NCBI GenBank assembly: GCA_021783095.1
Contig: JAJXUG010000006.1
Location: forward strand, 1-64,000
DNA length: 64,000 bases
Source: Chloroflexota bacterium
GTDB lineage: Bacteria > Chloroflexota > Limnocylindria > Limnocylindrales > CSP1-4
Direction of reading: 5' to 3'
The notes beneath the pieces are model-generated. The model did no database searches and was not told the DNA's origin. It saw only the letters and a program-made list of their open reading frames with translations. Positions 8,517-17,015 of this stretch are shown piece after piece (positions within the stretch are counted from its first letter, which is position 1; the number at the start of each line of letters is the position of its first letter). The position numbers and the translations under genes were made by a program.

Positions 8517-9062
8517 TCAGGCTTCCACCGTGGAGCTGCACGCGCTGTCCGCCGTGATGTCGCGACCGGTGAGCCCGTTCGCCACCCGGTCCAGCGAGCG
8601 CCGCATGACCGCTTGGTCGTCCGCGGCGATGACGTCGAGGAAGTACCGTCGCACGCCGTCGTGGTGCGTCCTGGCAGCAGCGCGCAACCGCGAGACGCCG
8701 AGGTGGGTGATCGACGCCATCGAACCGCGGGCGTCGGTGGGGCAGGCGAACCGCTCGACCATGCCGTCGGCCTCGAGCCGGTCCACGAGCCGGGTGATCC
8801 CGCTCCGCGAGAGCAGGACGCGGTCCGCGAGCGCGCTCATCCGGAGGCGGCGGTCCGGCGCGTTGACCAGCTGGAGCAGCGCGTCGTACTCGGCGAGCGA
8901 GAGGCCGTGCGCTGCCTGCAGCTCCTCGTCGAGCTTGTGGATCAGCCGGGCGTGCGTCTGGATGAAGGCGCGCCACACGTCCAGCGTCGGGTCGTCGGCT
9001 GCCGACGACCGGCGGGCGGGAGGTGCCTGGGGCAGCGTTTCTTGTGCTGACAGCGACGTCAT
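8517..9062 (-). CDS. MarR-family transcriptional regulator
   Basis: A 181-residue winged-helix regulator. After a 27-residue variable N-terminus come the dimerisation helix (TLDVWRAFIQTHARLIHKLD), the HTH (LSLAEYDALLQLVNAPDRRL followed by RMSALADRVLLSRSGITRLV) and the wing (RLEADGMVERFACPTDARGS), all typical of MarR proteins. The family represses divergent or adjacent genes and is released by small phenolic or oxidative signals. It is divergent from yceI-like 9176-9757. The shared 113-bp spacer holds overlapping promoters and two TTG-N6-CAA palindromes, so autoregulation and control of the YceI gene are likely. Its own -10 (TAGGAT) ends 6 nt before the ATG, suggesting leaderless translation. 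Confidence 0.93.
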   Translation of the reverse strand: MTSLSAQETLPQAPPARRSSAADDPTLDVWRAFIQTHARLIHKLDEELQAAHGLSLAEYDALLQLVNAPDRRLRMSALADRVLLSRSGITRLVDRLEADGMVERFACPTDARGSMASITHLGVSRLRAAARTHHDGVRRYFLDVIAADDQAVMRRSLDRVANGLTGRDITADSACSSTVEA

Positions 9063-9068
9063 GGAGGC

Positions 9069-9098
9069 ATCCTACACCTGTCACGATATGGTTGACAA
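9069..9098 (-). promoter_or_regulatory. marR-type gene promoter
   Basis: On the minus strand TTGTCA (complement of 9093-9098) and TAGGAT (complement of 9069-9074) are 18 bp apart. The -10 lies 6 nt before the ATG. The -35 is inside the first TTG-N6-CAA palindrome. Confidence 0.6.
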
Positions 9099-9121
9099 TG
9101 CAACTAGCAGGGATGTATGGT
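9092..9121 (+). promoter_or_regulatory. YceI-like gene promoter
   Basis: TTGACA (9092-9097) and TATGGT (9116-9121) are 18 bp apart, close to consensus. The -35 coincides with the -35 of the divergent MarR promoter, so one bound repressor could block both. Confidence 0.6.
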
Positions 9122-9132
9122 TGCGGCGTCAA
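9092..9132. promoter_or_regulatory. Twin MarR-type operator candidates (TTG-N6-CAA)
   Basis: TTGACAATGCAA (9092-9103) and TTGCGGCGTCAA (9121-9132) share the TTG-N6-CAA pattern seen in many MarR operators and are 29 bp apart. The first covers both divergent -35 elements. The second lies just past the -10 of the YceI gene. Assignment to the adjacent MarR protein is an inference. Confidence 0.5.
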
Positions 9133-9175
9133 ACAAATACAGCGGCGGTCACGCCGCACAGGAGACCCCGCGACC

Positions 9176-9757
9176 ATGGCGACCAAGACCTTCAACCTGG
9201 ACAAGGCGCACACCGACGTCGTCTTTGCGACCAAGCACATGATGGTGACCACCGTCCGCGGCCTGTTCGCGGGCGTGGACGGCACCCTCAACCTCGACGT
9301 CGAGAACCCCACTGCCTCGTCTGGCACCTTCACGGTTGACGTCGCCACCATCAGCACCGGTTCCGAGCAGCGCGACGGCCACCTCCGCTCCGCTGACTTC
9401 TTCGACGTCGAGCACTACCCGACGATGGCGTTCACCTCCACCAAGGTCGAGGCGAAGGGCGGCAGCGACTACCTCGTCACCGGCGACCTGACGATCAAGG
9501 ACGTGACCAAGCCCGTCACGTTCGAGGTCGAGTACCTTGGCCTGTACGCCGCGATGAACGGCACGCAGCACGCGGGGTTCCACGCCACCGGCAAGATCAA
9601 CCGCGAGGAGTTCGGGCTGACCTGGAACGTCGCCCTCGAGAGCGGCGGCTGGCTCGTCGGCAAGGACATCAAGATCGAGATCGACGTCGCGGCAGAGGAA
9701 GTCCCGGCCGTTGCGCCCGAGGCCGGCGTCGCGCCCGAGGGAGCCGCCCAGGCCTGA
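9176..9757 (+). CDS. YceI-family lipocalin-like protein
   Basis: A 193-residue YceI-domain protein. The family forms a lipocalin-like barrel that binds isoprenoid or polyprenoid lipids. Typical elements are FNLDKAHTDVVFATKHMMVT, the GLFAGVDGTLNLD strand, RDGHLRSADFFDVEHYPTM and TVKDVTKPVTFEVE-like LTIKDVTKPVTFEVEYLG. There is no signal peptide, so it appears cytoplasmic. The C-terminus carries an Ala/Pro/Val-rich tail. GGAG precedes the ATG by 9 nt. A MarR regulator is divergent and both promoters share operator-like palindromes. A 10-bp GC hairpin follows the gene. Confidence 0.93.
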   Translation: MATKTFNLDKAHTDVVFATKHMMVTTVRGLFAGVDGTLNLDVENPTASSGTFTVDVATISTGSEQRDGHLRSADFFDVEHYPTMAFTSTKVEAKGGSDYLVTGDLTIKDVTKPVTFEVEYLGLYAAMNGTQHAGFHATGKINREEFGLTWNVALESGGWLVGKDIKIEIDVAAEEVPAVAPEAGVAPEGAAQA

Positions 9758-9810
9758 CCCCTCGCCCGCGGCCGCTGCGTGAACGGCGCGCCGCGCCCCT
9801 CTCGCCCCCT

Positions 9811-9837
9811 GACGCCCCGGCACCCGCCCGGGGCGTC
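9811..9837 (+). terminator. GC-rich hairpin after the YceI gene
   Basis: GACGCCCCGG (9811-9820) and CCGGGGCGTC (9828-9837) form a perfect 10-bp stem with a 7-nt loop. Only a weak pyrimidine run follows, so it is a terminator-like structure rather than a classical one. Confidence 0.5.
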
Positions 9838-9977
9838 TCGCTGTCCGGCTCGACCGGCGTCTGCTGGCTGCGGGCGGCCGCCACGGGCCGGGCCGGCGCC
9901 GCTGGCCGGTTTCGCGCTCCGCAGGGCCACCCCCCCCGCGCTAGCATTCCCGGACCCGTCAGCAGAGGTTCCCGCTC

Positions 9978-11243
9978 ATGCCCGCCTTCGACGCCGTCGC
10001 CCTGCGCGCCCGATTCCCCGCCCTCGCGATCGAGCAGAATGGGCGTCCGATCGCCCTGTTCGACGGTCCGGGCGGCACCCAGGTCCCCGAGAGCGTCATC
10101 GAGGCGGTGAGCCGCTACTACCGCGAGTCGAACGCCAACCACGACGGCCCGTTCCTGACCTCGCAGCGCAGCGACGCGCTCGTCGCCGACGCCCACGCGG
10201 CGCTGGCCGACCTGCTCAACGCGGCCGATGCGTCGGAGATCAAGCTGGGCGCCAACATGACCACGCTCACGATGCACGTGGCGCGCTCGCTCACCGCGGC
10301 CATGAACCCGGGGGACCAGATCGTGGTGTCGGGGCTCGACCACGAGGCGAACGTGGGGCCGTGGCGCTCGGCAGCGGCCGACCGCGGGATCACCGTCCAC
10401 ACCGTGCCCATCCGCCCCGACGACGTGACGCTCGACCTCGAGGCCTTCGATATCCTGCTCCACGGGCGCCCGAGGCTGGTGGCCTTCGGCTGGGCGTCGA
10501 ACGCCTTCGGCACGATCAACCCGGTCGCCGAGATGGTCCGCCGCGCGCACGAGGCCGGGGCGCTCACCTACGTCGACGCGGTGCACGCCGCGCCACACCT
10601 GCCGATCGACGTCCAGGCGGTCGCCACGGACTTCCTCGCCTGCTCCGCGTACAAGTTCTTCGGGCCCCACGTCGGGGTGCTCTACGGTCGAGCGGAGGCG
10701 CTCGACGCGCTGCCGACCTACAAGCTGCGCCCCGCCCACGACCGGTTCGAGACGGGCACGGGCAACTTCGAGGGCTTTGCGGGCGCCCGCGCGGCGGTCG
10801 AGTACCTGGCGGGGGTCGGGCGGGCGTACGGCGCGCAGCACGAGGCCCAGTTCTCCGCGATGGCGGCGGGCCGCCGCCGCGACGCGCACGCCGGCATGGC
10901 GGCGATCCGCGCCTACGAGATGAACCTCTTCTCCCGGCTGCTCGACGGGCTCGGGGCGATCCCGGGCGTCCGGGTCTGGGGGATCACCGAGCGGGCGCGG
11001 ATGGAGGAGCGCACGCCCACGGCGGCGATGACCTTCGCGCGCACCACGCCCGAGGCGGCGGCCACCGCACTGGGCGAGCGGGGGATCGCCACCTGGTGGG
11101 GCGACTTCTACGCCGTCGGTCCGGTGGAGCGGCTCGGCCTCCAGCCGGAGGGCGTCCTGCGCATCGGTCTCACCCACTACAACACCTCCGACGAGGTGGA
11201 CCGGCTGCTGGCCGAGCTGCGCGACATCGCCGCGGGCGGCTGA
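9978..11243 (+). CDS. Cysteine desulfurase-like PLP enzyme (class V aminotransferase)
   Basis: A 421-residue class V PLP-dependent enzyme of the cysteine-desulfurase-like subfamily (TIGR01976 type), distinct from IscS and SufS. The N-terminus FDGPGGTQVP, the cofactor His in LDHEANVGPW near residue 116, YVDAVHAAPHLPID with the PLP-binding Asp, and the Schiff-base Lys in CSAYKFFGPHVG near residue 226 are all visible. The C-terminal domain ends with VLRIGLTHYNTSDEV. AGAGG lies about 9 nt before the ATG. It starts a same-strand run with DDAH-like, M20, DUF1992 and GNAT genes. No suf or isc partners are near, so a role in Fe-S assembly is not supported. Confidence 0.92.
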   Translation: MPAFDAVALRARFPALAIEQNGRPIALFDGPGGTQVPESVIEAVSRYYRESNANHDGPFLTSQRSDALVADAHAALADLLNAADASEIKLGANMTTLTMHVARSLTAAMNPGDQIVVSGLDHEANVGPWRSAAADRGITVHTVPIRPDDVTLDLEAFDILLHGRPRLVAFGWASNAFGTINPVAEMVRRAHEAGALTYVDAVHAAPHLPIDVQAVATDFLACSAYKFFGPHVGVLYGRAEALDALPTYKLRPAHDRFETGTGNFEGFAGARAAVEYLAGVGRAYGAQHEAQFSAMAAGRRRDAHAGMAAIRAYEMNLFSRLLDGLGAIPGVRVWGITERARMEERTPTAAMTFARTTPEAAATALGERGIATWWGDFYAVGPVERLGLQPEGVLRIGLTHYNTSDEVDRLLAELRDIAAGG

Positions 11244-11285
11244 GGGGCCGACAGCCGGGTCGGCCGCGGCCGTCGAGAAGGCCGG

Positions 11286-11291
11286 TATCCT
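11286..11291 (+). promoter_or_regulatory. Candidate -10 box of a leaderless promoter (DDAH-like gene)
   Basis: TATCCT ends 7 nt before the ATG at 11299 with no Shine-Dalgarno sequence between. It lies in the 55-bp gap after the desulfurase-like gene, so the DDAH-like gene may have its own start site. Confidence 0.45.
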
Positions 11292-11298
11292 CCAGTCC

Positions 11299-12165
11299 AT
11301 GACGACACCGCTGCCTGCCTGGGGCGCCCAGTCGATGACGGCCCCGCTCCGCGACGTCCTCGTCCAGGCGCCCGGTGCCGCGTTCGGACGCGCGTTCGAC
11401 GACGCTTCCGTGGGCTTCCTCCACGCCGTGGACCTCGACCGGGCCCGTCGCGAGCATGACGGGCTCGTGGCCGTGCTCGACGGCCTGGGCGTCCGCGTGC
11501 ACGAGCTGGGCGCCGAGACGGACGATCCCGATCTGGTCTACGTGTTCGACCCGCTGCTGGTCGCAGATGGCGGGGCGATCGCGCTCGCGCCCGGCAAGCC
11601 GAACCGCCGCGGGGAGCCAGCTGTGCTCGAGGCGTGGACGGGCGCGAACGGCATCCCGACGCTGGGCCGGATCGCCGGGCGCGGCACGGTCGAGGGCGGC
11701 GACACGTTCTGGCTGCGCCCCGACCTGCTGTGCATCGGGCGGACGCTGCGCACCAACGACGAGGGCGCGCGCCAGCTGGCGGCGATCGTCGGTGGGGACG
11801 TCCGCGTCTTCGACGTCCCGTACTGGAAGGGCCCAGCGGAGCTGGTGCACCTGCTGTCGGTCGTCTCGCCCGTCGCCGACGATGCCGCGGTGGTGTTCCT
11901 GCCGCTGCTGCCCGCGGGGCTGTTCGCGCTGCTCGGCGATCTCGGAATCCGGCTGATCGAGGTGCCCGAGGAGGAGTACTCGACGCTCGGCTGCAACGTG
12001 CTCGCCGTGCGCCCTGGCGTGGTGGTCGTGGCGGACGGCAACGCGGTGACCCGGCGGCGGATGGAGGCGGCCGGCATCGAGGTGCACGCGGTCTCGCTGG
12101 GCGAGGTGGGCGAGAACGGCTCGGGCGGCGTGACCTGCCTGACGCGGCCCCTCCTGCGGGCGTGA
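11299..12165 (+). CDS. Dimethylarginine dimethylaminohydrolase / amidinotransferase-superfamily protein
   Basis: A 288-residue guanidino-group-modifying enzyme of the DDAH type, which hydrolyses methylated arginines or related guanidines to citrulline. Supporting residues are the acidic EGGD motif (TVEGGDTFWL near residue 132), the catalytic His in ELVHLLSVV near 185, and the nucleophilic Cys in the C-terminal GGVTCLTRPL near 281. The LGCNVLAVRPG loop is also typical. It is followed with a GTGA overlap or a 5-nt gap by an M20 peptidase, so a small-molecule guanidine or amide degradation unit is plausible. The actual substrate cannot be deduced. Confidence 0.88.
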   Translation: MTTPLPAWGAQSMTAPLRDVLVQAPGAAFGRAFDDASVGFLHAVDLDRARREHDGLVAVLDGLGVRVHELGAETDDPDLVYVFDPLLVADGGAIALAPGKPNRRGEPAVLEAWTGANGIPTLGRIAGRGTVEGGDTFWLRPDLLCIGRTLRTNDEGARQLAAIVGGDVRVFDVPYWKGPAELVHLLSVVSPVADDAAVVFLPLLPAGLFALLGDLGIRLIEVPEEEYSTLGCNVLAVRPGVVVVADGNAVTRRRMEAAGIEVHAVSLGEVGENGSGGVTCLTRPLLRA

Positions 12166-12170
12166 CGCCG

Positions 12171-13484
12171 ATGCCGCAGCCGGCCACGCTCAGCGCCGTC
12201 GCATCGGCAGCGGCGGCCGCCGTCGATCCCGACCGGCTCGTCGCCGACCTCGCGGCGCTCGTGCGCCTGCCCAGCATCACGGGCGACGAGGATGCGATCG
12301 CCGCGAGCCTCGCCGACCGGCTCGAGGCGCTGGGGCTCGAGGTCGAGGTGTTCACCCCCAACCCAGCTGACATCCGCGTGGACCCGGCATGGCCTGGCGA
12401 GGAGGTGCCGCGGACCACGCTTCCGGTGGTGCTGGGGCGAGCGGGCAGCGCCGGCGGCAGGCGCGTGGTGCTGTCCGGCCACATCGACGTCGTGCCGGCG
12501 GGCGACCCCGTAACGTGGACGCTCGAACCGTTCTCGGGCGAGGTGGTCGGCCGGGAGCTGTACGGGCGCGGCGCCTGTGACATGAAGGGCGGCCTGGCAT
12601 CGATCCTGGGCGCCGTGCGCGCGCTGCGCGAGACCGGTGCGCTCGACCGGCTCGGCGGCGAGCTCCTCGTGGCACTCGTCCCGTCCGAGGAGGACGGCGG
12701 GCAGGGCACGCTCGCGGCGATCCGGGCGGGCGCGACGGGCGATGCGGCGATCATCACGGAGCCGACGGGGCTCGAGATCGTGGTCGCCCACGCCGGCGCC
12801 ATCACGTTCGAGTTGACGGTCCCGGGCCGGGCGGCACACGCGAGCCGCCGGACCGAGGGCGTGTCGGCGCTGGCGAATCTCCAGGTCCTCGTCGGCGCGC
12901 TGGAGGCGGACGAGGCCCGCCGAAACGGGGCCGAGACCGAGCCCCTGATGGCAGCCCTCCGCTTGCCATACCCCTCCGTGATCGGGAAGGTGTCCGGTGG
13001 CGAGTGGGCGTCCACCGTGATGGACCGCCTGGTGGCAGAGGGACGATACGGCGTGCGGCTGGGCCAGACCCCCGACGAGGCCGCCGACGAGCTCCGCGCC
13101 TGCATCGCGGCTGCCTGCGAGGCCGACCCGTTCCTGCGGGAGCACCCCGCGACCGTGCAGATCACCGGGGCGCGGTTCGGCTCGTCGCGTGTTGCTGCGG
13201 ATCACCCGCTGCCGATTGGCCTCTCCGCGGTCGCCGAAGCGGTGACCGGCAGCGCGCCGCCGATGGTTGGCGTGCCGTACGGCTGCGACATGCGGCTGTT
13301 CGTGGGCGTCGGCGAGACACCCTGCGTGGTCTACGGCCCAGGGGACGTGCGCCTCGCGCACGGCGCCGACGAGCGCGTGCCGCTCGCGGAGGTGGAGGCG
13401 TGCGCGCGCGTGCTCGCGGCCTGGGTGGTCGAGGAGCTGGGGGCGTCACGCCGCGCGGAGGCGCCCCGCGTCGGGCGCGGCTAG
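12171..13484 (+). CDS. M20-family metallopeptidase (ArgE/DapE-like)
   Basis: A 437-residue zinc amidohydrolase of the ArgE/DapE/ACY1 family. Zinc ligands are in VLSGHIDVVPAGD near residue 104 and GRGACDMKGG near 138. The catalytic Glu is in LVPSEEDGGQG near 167. The dimerisation domain carries GRAAHASRRTEG near 220, and VGVPYGCDMRLF supplies late active-site residues. The ATG at 12171 is chosen; a GTG at 12162 in the same frame overlaps the upstream stop as GTGA. The family removes acyl groups from amino acids, or hydrolyses small peptides. Coupling to the DDAH-like gene suggests a shared catabolic task, which is an inference. Confidence 0.9.
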   Translation: MPQPATLSAVASAAAAAVDPDRLVADLAALVRLPSITGDEDAIAASLADRLEALGLEVEVFTPNPADIRVDPAWPGEEVPRTTLPVVLGRAGSAGGRRVVLSGHIDVVPAGDPVTWTLEPFSGEVVGRELYGRGACDMKGGLASILGAVRALRETGALDRLGGELLVALVPSEEDGGQGTLAAIRAGATGDAAIITEPTGLEIVVAHAGAITFELTVPGRAAHASRRTEGVSALANLQVLVGALEADEARRNGAETEPLMAALRLPYPSVIGKVSGGEWASTVMDRLVAEGRYGVRLGQTPDEAADELRACIAAACEADPFLREHPATVQITGARFGSSRVAADHPLPIGLSAVAEAVTGSAPPMVGVPYGCDMRLFVGVGETPCVVYGPGDVRLAHGADERVPLAEVEACARVLAAWVVEELGASRRAEAPRVGRG

Positions 13485-13493
13485 ACTCCGGGC

Positions 13494-13973
13494 GTGGAGT
13501 CGTCCCGCAAGCCCGCCAACCGCATCGACGTAGATGGCCTCCGACAGGTCGCGCCCACGTGGGAGAGCCTGGTCGAGCGGCAGATCCGCGAGGCGATGGA
13601 GGAGGGCAAGTTCGACAATCTGCCCTTCCAGGGGGAGCCGCTCCCCAAGGAGGACGACGCGTACGCGGGCGAGTGGGCGCTGGCCCACCACATGCTCAGG
13701 AATGCCGGCATCGCGCCGCCCTGGATCGAGGCCGACAAGGACGTGCGCGCCCTGCTCGAGCGCAGGGACGCGATCCTCGGCCGGGCGGCGTCTGGAGCCG
13801 TGCCGACGCCCTCCGCCCGCCGCCGCGACGCGAGCGCGCTCGAGGGCCTCGTGGTCGCGGTCAACGCCGCCGTCGCCCGCCTCAACGCGGAGGCGCCCAC
13901 CGACCGCCAGCACCGCCGTCCGCTCGTCCTCGCCGACGAGCTCGCCCGCTACGACGACGCCTGCCGCCGATGA
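13494..13973 (+). CDS. DUF1992 (DnaJC28-conserved domain) protein
   Basis: A 159-residue protein with the DUF1992 domain found at the core of mitochondrial DnaJC28 and in many bacterial proteins such as YhdN. The signature reads LVERQIREAMEEGKFDNLPF followed by QGEPLP (residues about 25-50), then the AYAGEWALAHHMLRNAGI segment. The start is GTG at 13494. The TAG stop of the M20 gene is part of a TAGACT hexamer 6 nt upstream, so a leaderless start is possible but may be coincidence. It ends in an ATGA overlap with the next gene. The function of the domain is not established. Confidence 0.88.
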   Translation: MESSRKPANRIDVDGLRQVAPTWESLVERQIREAMEEGKFDNLPFQGEPLPKEDDAYAGEWALAHHMLRNAGIAPPWIEADKDVRALLERRDAILGRAASGAVPTPSARRRDASALEGLVVAVNAAVARLNAEAPTDRQHRRPLVLADELARYDDACRR

Positions 13974-14464
13974 CGGTCGTGGAGGGGATCAACGTGCGCG
14001 CCGCCGATGCGGCCGATGCCCCCGCGATCCGCGCGGTGGCCGTTGCTGCGTGGGGCGCCACGTATGCGGGCCGGCTGGCGGACGACACGATCGCGCGGTT
14101 CCTCGCCCAGGCGTACGCGACGGACCGGATCGCCGTGAGGATCGACCGCCACGAGGTGCTCGTGGCCGGCATCTCCGATGCCGTGGACGCGTTTGCCGAG
14201 GTGGTGGATCGCGGCGACCACGTCCAGCTGGTGGCGATCTACACCCTGCCGTCGTCGCGCGGGCAGGGGCTCGGCTCCGCGCTCCTCGCCACTGTGGTGG
14301 CCGCGCATCCGGGCGAGGACGTCGCTGCGGACGTGCTGCTCGACAACGACCTCGCCGAGCCGTTCTACGCCGCCCGCGGCTTCGTGCCGGGCGAGCTCCT
14401 CATCGACGAGATCGCGGGCGATCCGGTGCGCGAGCGCCGCTGGTGGCTGCACGCAAGTTCGTAG
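13970..14464 (+). CDS. GNAT-family N-acetyltransferase
   Basis: A 164-residue GCN5-related acetyltransferase. The acetyl-CoA binding motif A is seen as LVAIYTLPSSRGQGLGSALL near residues 83-102 (pattern R-x-x-G-x-G/A), and the C-terminal motif B region as LDNDLAEPFYAARGFVPGE near 122. The ATG at 13970 overlaps the DUF1992 stop as ATGA, indicating translational coupling. The acceptor substrate is unknown. Confidence 0.88.
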   Translation: MTVVEGINVRAADAADAPAIRAVAVAAWGATYAGRLADDTIARFLAQAYATDRIAVRIDRHEVLVAGISDAVDAFAEVVDRGDHVQLVAIYTLPSSRGQGLGSALLATVVAAHPGEDVAADVLLDNDLAEPFYAARGFVPGELLIDEIAGDPVRERRWWLHASS

Positions 14465-14607
14465 TCGGCAACGGCCATCGGCCGAGTGCGCGCGCGGCCG
14501 CGTTCAGGCGCCTGCGACCCCTCGCCTTGGATGGGAAGAGTCGTCGGTCATCGCCTCGCCCGGGCAGGGATGAGCCGGAGTCACCCGCCCGGGCGTCGCG
14601 GGTCGCG

Positions 14608-15117
14608 TCAGCCTGTCGTCGGGCGTCGCCCCGTGAAGACCAGCATCAGCAGGGCGAGCGCGCTGCCGAGCAGGGCCAGCGCGACGAGCGTGAAGTAGAG
14701 CGCTTCTTCGCGGACCGGCGCCACGCCAAGGACAATGGCGATCGGGGAGAGGAAGAGAACGATCACGGCGGGCACCCAGATCGCGAAACGGAGGATCAAC
14801 ACCCTCCGAGGGATCCCCTGGTCCGCCACGCGCGCCTCTGTCGAGAGGTTGTTGACCGCGAAGATCCCGATGAAGCCGACGAGGAACAGGCTGCTGCTCA
14901 GCGCCCAGACATCGTGCGCCGTGAGGCCGTAGCGGCTGATGACCACCGGGGCGAGGGCCGCGAGCACGGCCACCAGTCCCACCGACACGACGCCGCGCAT
15001 CCAGGCGACCTCGAACGCGTCGCTCACGCCGCCGCCACGCACGGCGATGAGCGCCCCGAACCCCACGAATACACCGGCGATCCCGGCCAGCTCCATGAAC
15101 AGATCGGCATCCTGCAC
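14608..15117 (-). CDS. Hypothetical four-helix membrane protein
   Basis: A 169-residue protein with four to five hydrophobic helices and no family motif that I recognise. Segments include ELAGIAGVFVGFGALIAV, VVSVGLVAVLAALAPVVI, LSSSLFLVGFIGIFAV, WVPAVIVLFLSPIAIVLGV and a final LVALALLGSALALLMLVF. The GTG at 15117 is favoured because GGGAGG lies 9 nt upstream; a GTG at 15144 in the same frame lacks a site. It is convergent with the GNAT gene and monocistronic. No role is proposed. Confidence 0.7.
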   Translation of the reverse strand: MQDADLFMELAGIAGVFVGFGALIAVRGGGVSDAFEVAWMRGVVSVGLVAVLAALAPVVISRYGLTAHDVWALSSSLFLVGFIGIFAVNNLSTEARVADQGIPRRVLILRFAIWVPAVIVLFLSPIAIVLGVAPVREEALYFTLVALALLGSALALLMLVFTGRRPTTG

Positions 15118-15343
15118 GTCAGGCCACCTCCCGCTGGCCGCCACGCACCACGCGCGGTCCCGGCGGCTGTTGCGTGGGCCGCGTGCCAGAGCCCCCTGCC
15201 TGTTCCGGATCCTGCTAGGCCATGCCGTGGCTTCCTAGAGGCGTCGGTCACGACAGGAATTCGTCGCTCGCTGGCGGACACCCACGAAACCGCACGCGCG
15301 AGCCTCGGCGCTGCGCCCACGATCAGTGACTGCGCATGAGCCG

Positions 15344-16711
15344 TCAGTTCCCGAACAGCGCCTCGATCGCCGCCGCGAACACCTCAGTGTGGCGATCGAC
15401 GTCTGCCTCGGTCGTGGACGGCGACATCAGCGCCATGTTGTGGAACGGCGTCATGAGCACGCCCCGGTTCATCGCCCAGAGGTGGAGGAACCGCTCGAGA
15501 TCGGGATCGGCCGCGTCGTGGAGCGCTGAGCCGTTGCGCGGCGGCTGGGCGACGAAGTGGTACTCCGCGCGGGCGCCGAGGCGAGTCACATGCCACGGCA
15601 CAGCGTGGGCGGCCAGGACGTCGTTCACGCCCGCCTCGAAGCGCTGGGCCAGCGGGATCATCCGCGCGAACGCCTCGTCTGTGAGCACCTGCGTCAGCGT
15701 CGCCCGGATCGCCGCCAGCGACAGGGCGTTGCCGGCCAGCGTGCCGCCGATGCCGCCGACGTCGGAATCCTCGCGGTCGATGCTGCGGCGGATGCGCTCG
15801 GCCACGTCCTCGGTGAAGCCGTATGCCGCGGCCGGGATGCCGCCGCCGATCGTCTTGCCGATCGTCACGAAGTCGGGGTGCAGGCCGTGCGCGCCGGTGT
15901 AGCCGCCCGGCCCGGCGCAGATGGTGTGCGTCTCGTCATTGATGAGCAGCGTGCCGTGGCGCCGGGTCAGCTCGCGGACGCCCTCGTGGTAGCCGGGCTC
16001 CGGCAGGACGATGCCGACATTGGTGAGCGCCGGCTCGAACAGGCAGGCGGCGACGTCGCCCTGGCTGAGCTCGCGCTCGAGGCCGTCGAGGTCGTTGATC
16101 TCCACGACGCGCGTGGTCTCGGCGAGGGCCACCGGCTTGCCGATGTTGCCCCGGCGCTCGACCGAGGTCCCGTCCGGCCCGATGACCGCGAACGTCTCGT
16201 CCACCGACCCGTGGTAGCAGTGGTTGTGGACGATGATCTTCGAGCGACCGGTGATGTGGCGGGCGAGCCGGATCACGAACCGGTTGGCGTCGGTGGCCGT
16301 GAGGGTGAACTGCCAGAACCGGACGCCGAAGCGGCGGCGGAGCTCGTCGCCCGCGATCGCCGCGTCCTGCGTGGGGAGCATGTGCGTGATGCCGCGGCGG
16401 AGCTGGGCCTCGACGGCCCGGACGGTGGCGTCGGGGCCGTGGCCCGCCATCGCGCCGGTGTCGCCGAGGCACAAATCGACGTAGTCGTGGCCGTCGACGT
16501 CGCGGAAGTGGGCGCCCGAGGCGGAATCGACGAACACCGGGAAGGCGCCGGCCCACTTGACCATCCAGTTCATCGGGACGCCGTCGAGGAGCGATCCCTT
16601 CGCCTGCTCGAACAGCTCGCGGGAGCGGGGGTTCGCGCGCTCGAACGACGCCAGCTCCTCGGCCATGAGGTGCTCGAGGCGGGTTCGGTCGACAGTGCGG
16701 GGGGCGGGCAT
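15344..16711 (-). CDS. Class III PLP-dependent aminotransferase (GSA-aminomutase-like)
   Basis: A 455-residue fold-type I aminotransferase related to glutamate-1-semialdehyde aminomutases and other class III transaminases. Visible elements are the N-terminal VFVDSASGAHFRDVDGHDYV, GHGPDATVRAVE, the cofactor stretch NHCYHGSVDETFAV near residue 160, the PLP Asp in LLINDETHTI near 255, and the catalytic Lys in VTIGKTIGGGIPAAAYG near 285. AGGAG lies 5 nt before the ATG. Unlike a true HemL it is not surrounded by haem genes, so it more likely acts on another amino compound. The direction and substrate are unknown. Confidence 0.9.
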   Translation of the reverse strand: MPAPRTVDRTRLEHLMAEELASFERANPRSRELFEQAKGSLLDGVPMNWMVKWAGAFPVFVDSASGAHFRDVDGHDYVDLCLGDTGAMAGHGPDATVRAVEAQLRRGITHMLPTQDAAIAGDELRRRFGVRFWQFTLTATDANRFVIRLARHITGRSKIIVHNHCYHGSVDETFAVIGPDGTSVERRGNIGKPVALAETTRVVEINDLDGLERELSQGDVAACLFEPALTNVGIVLPEPGYHEGVRELTRRHGTLLINDETHTICAGPGGYTGAHGLHPDFVTIGKTIGGGIPAAAYGFTEDVAERIRRSIDREDSDVGGIGGTLAGNALSLAAIRATLTQVLTDEAFARMIPLAQRFEAGVNDVLAAHAVPWHVTRLGARAEYHFVAQPPRNGSALHDAADPDLERFLHLWAMNRGVLMTPFHNMALMSPSTTEADVDRHTEVFAAAIEALFGN

Positions 16712-17015
16712 GGGGCTCCTTCGCGGGGCGGCTGCCGTTGGGCGGCGTGTCGTGCCCCGATTGTCGAAGGGCCTGGGCCTCCCCGGCAACCGCGTCGCGC
16801 AGGGCGGGCAGGGCCCGTGCCGCTTCGCCCGGCCTGGAGTCGGCGCCACGTCGGGCCCGCCCACAGGACTTCGCGCGACGCTCGGCGCCGGCCGCGAACC
16901 CCAGGGGCCGAAAACGAGAGGGCCGACCGCACTTGGGGTCGACCGCGACTCGGTTGTTGGTGGGCGGGCGGGTCGCCCGCGGATCTGGCGTTGGCGGGCC
17001 CGTGGCCCGCGGCGC
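16712..17015. other. Intergenic region with GC hairpins
   Basis: A 304-bp spacer between two minus-strand genes with no supported coding sequence. The part nearest the zinc-ribbon gene has small perfect hairpins, GCGGG-TCG-CCCGC (about 16970-16982) and GGGCC-CGT-GGCCC, which could end the zinc-ribbon transcript. Confidence 0.5.

Noticed and set aside
13482-13487. Leaderless -10 box (TAGACT) before the DUF1992 gene.
   Set aside because: The TAG is the stop codon of the preceding gene, so the hexamer may be coincidental. It was not counted among the leaderless examples.
15344-16711. hemL, glutamate-1-semialdehyde aminomutase.
   Set aside because: It shares the fold and several motifs but lacks haem-gene neighbours and diverges in the substrate region, so a general aminotransferase call is safer.
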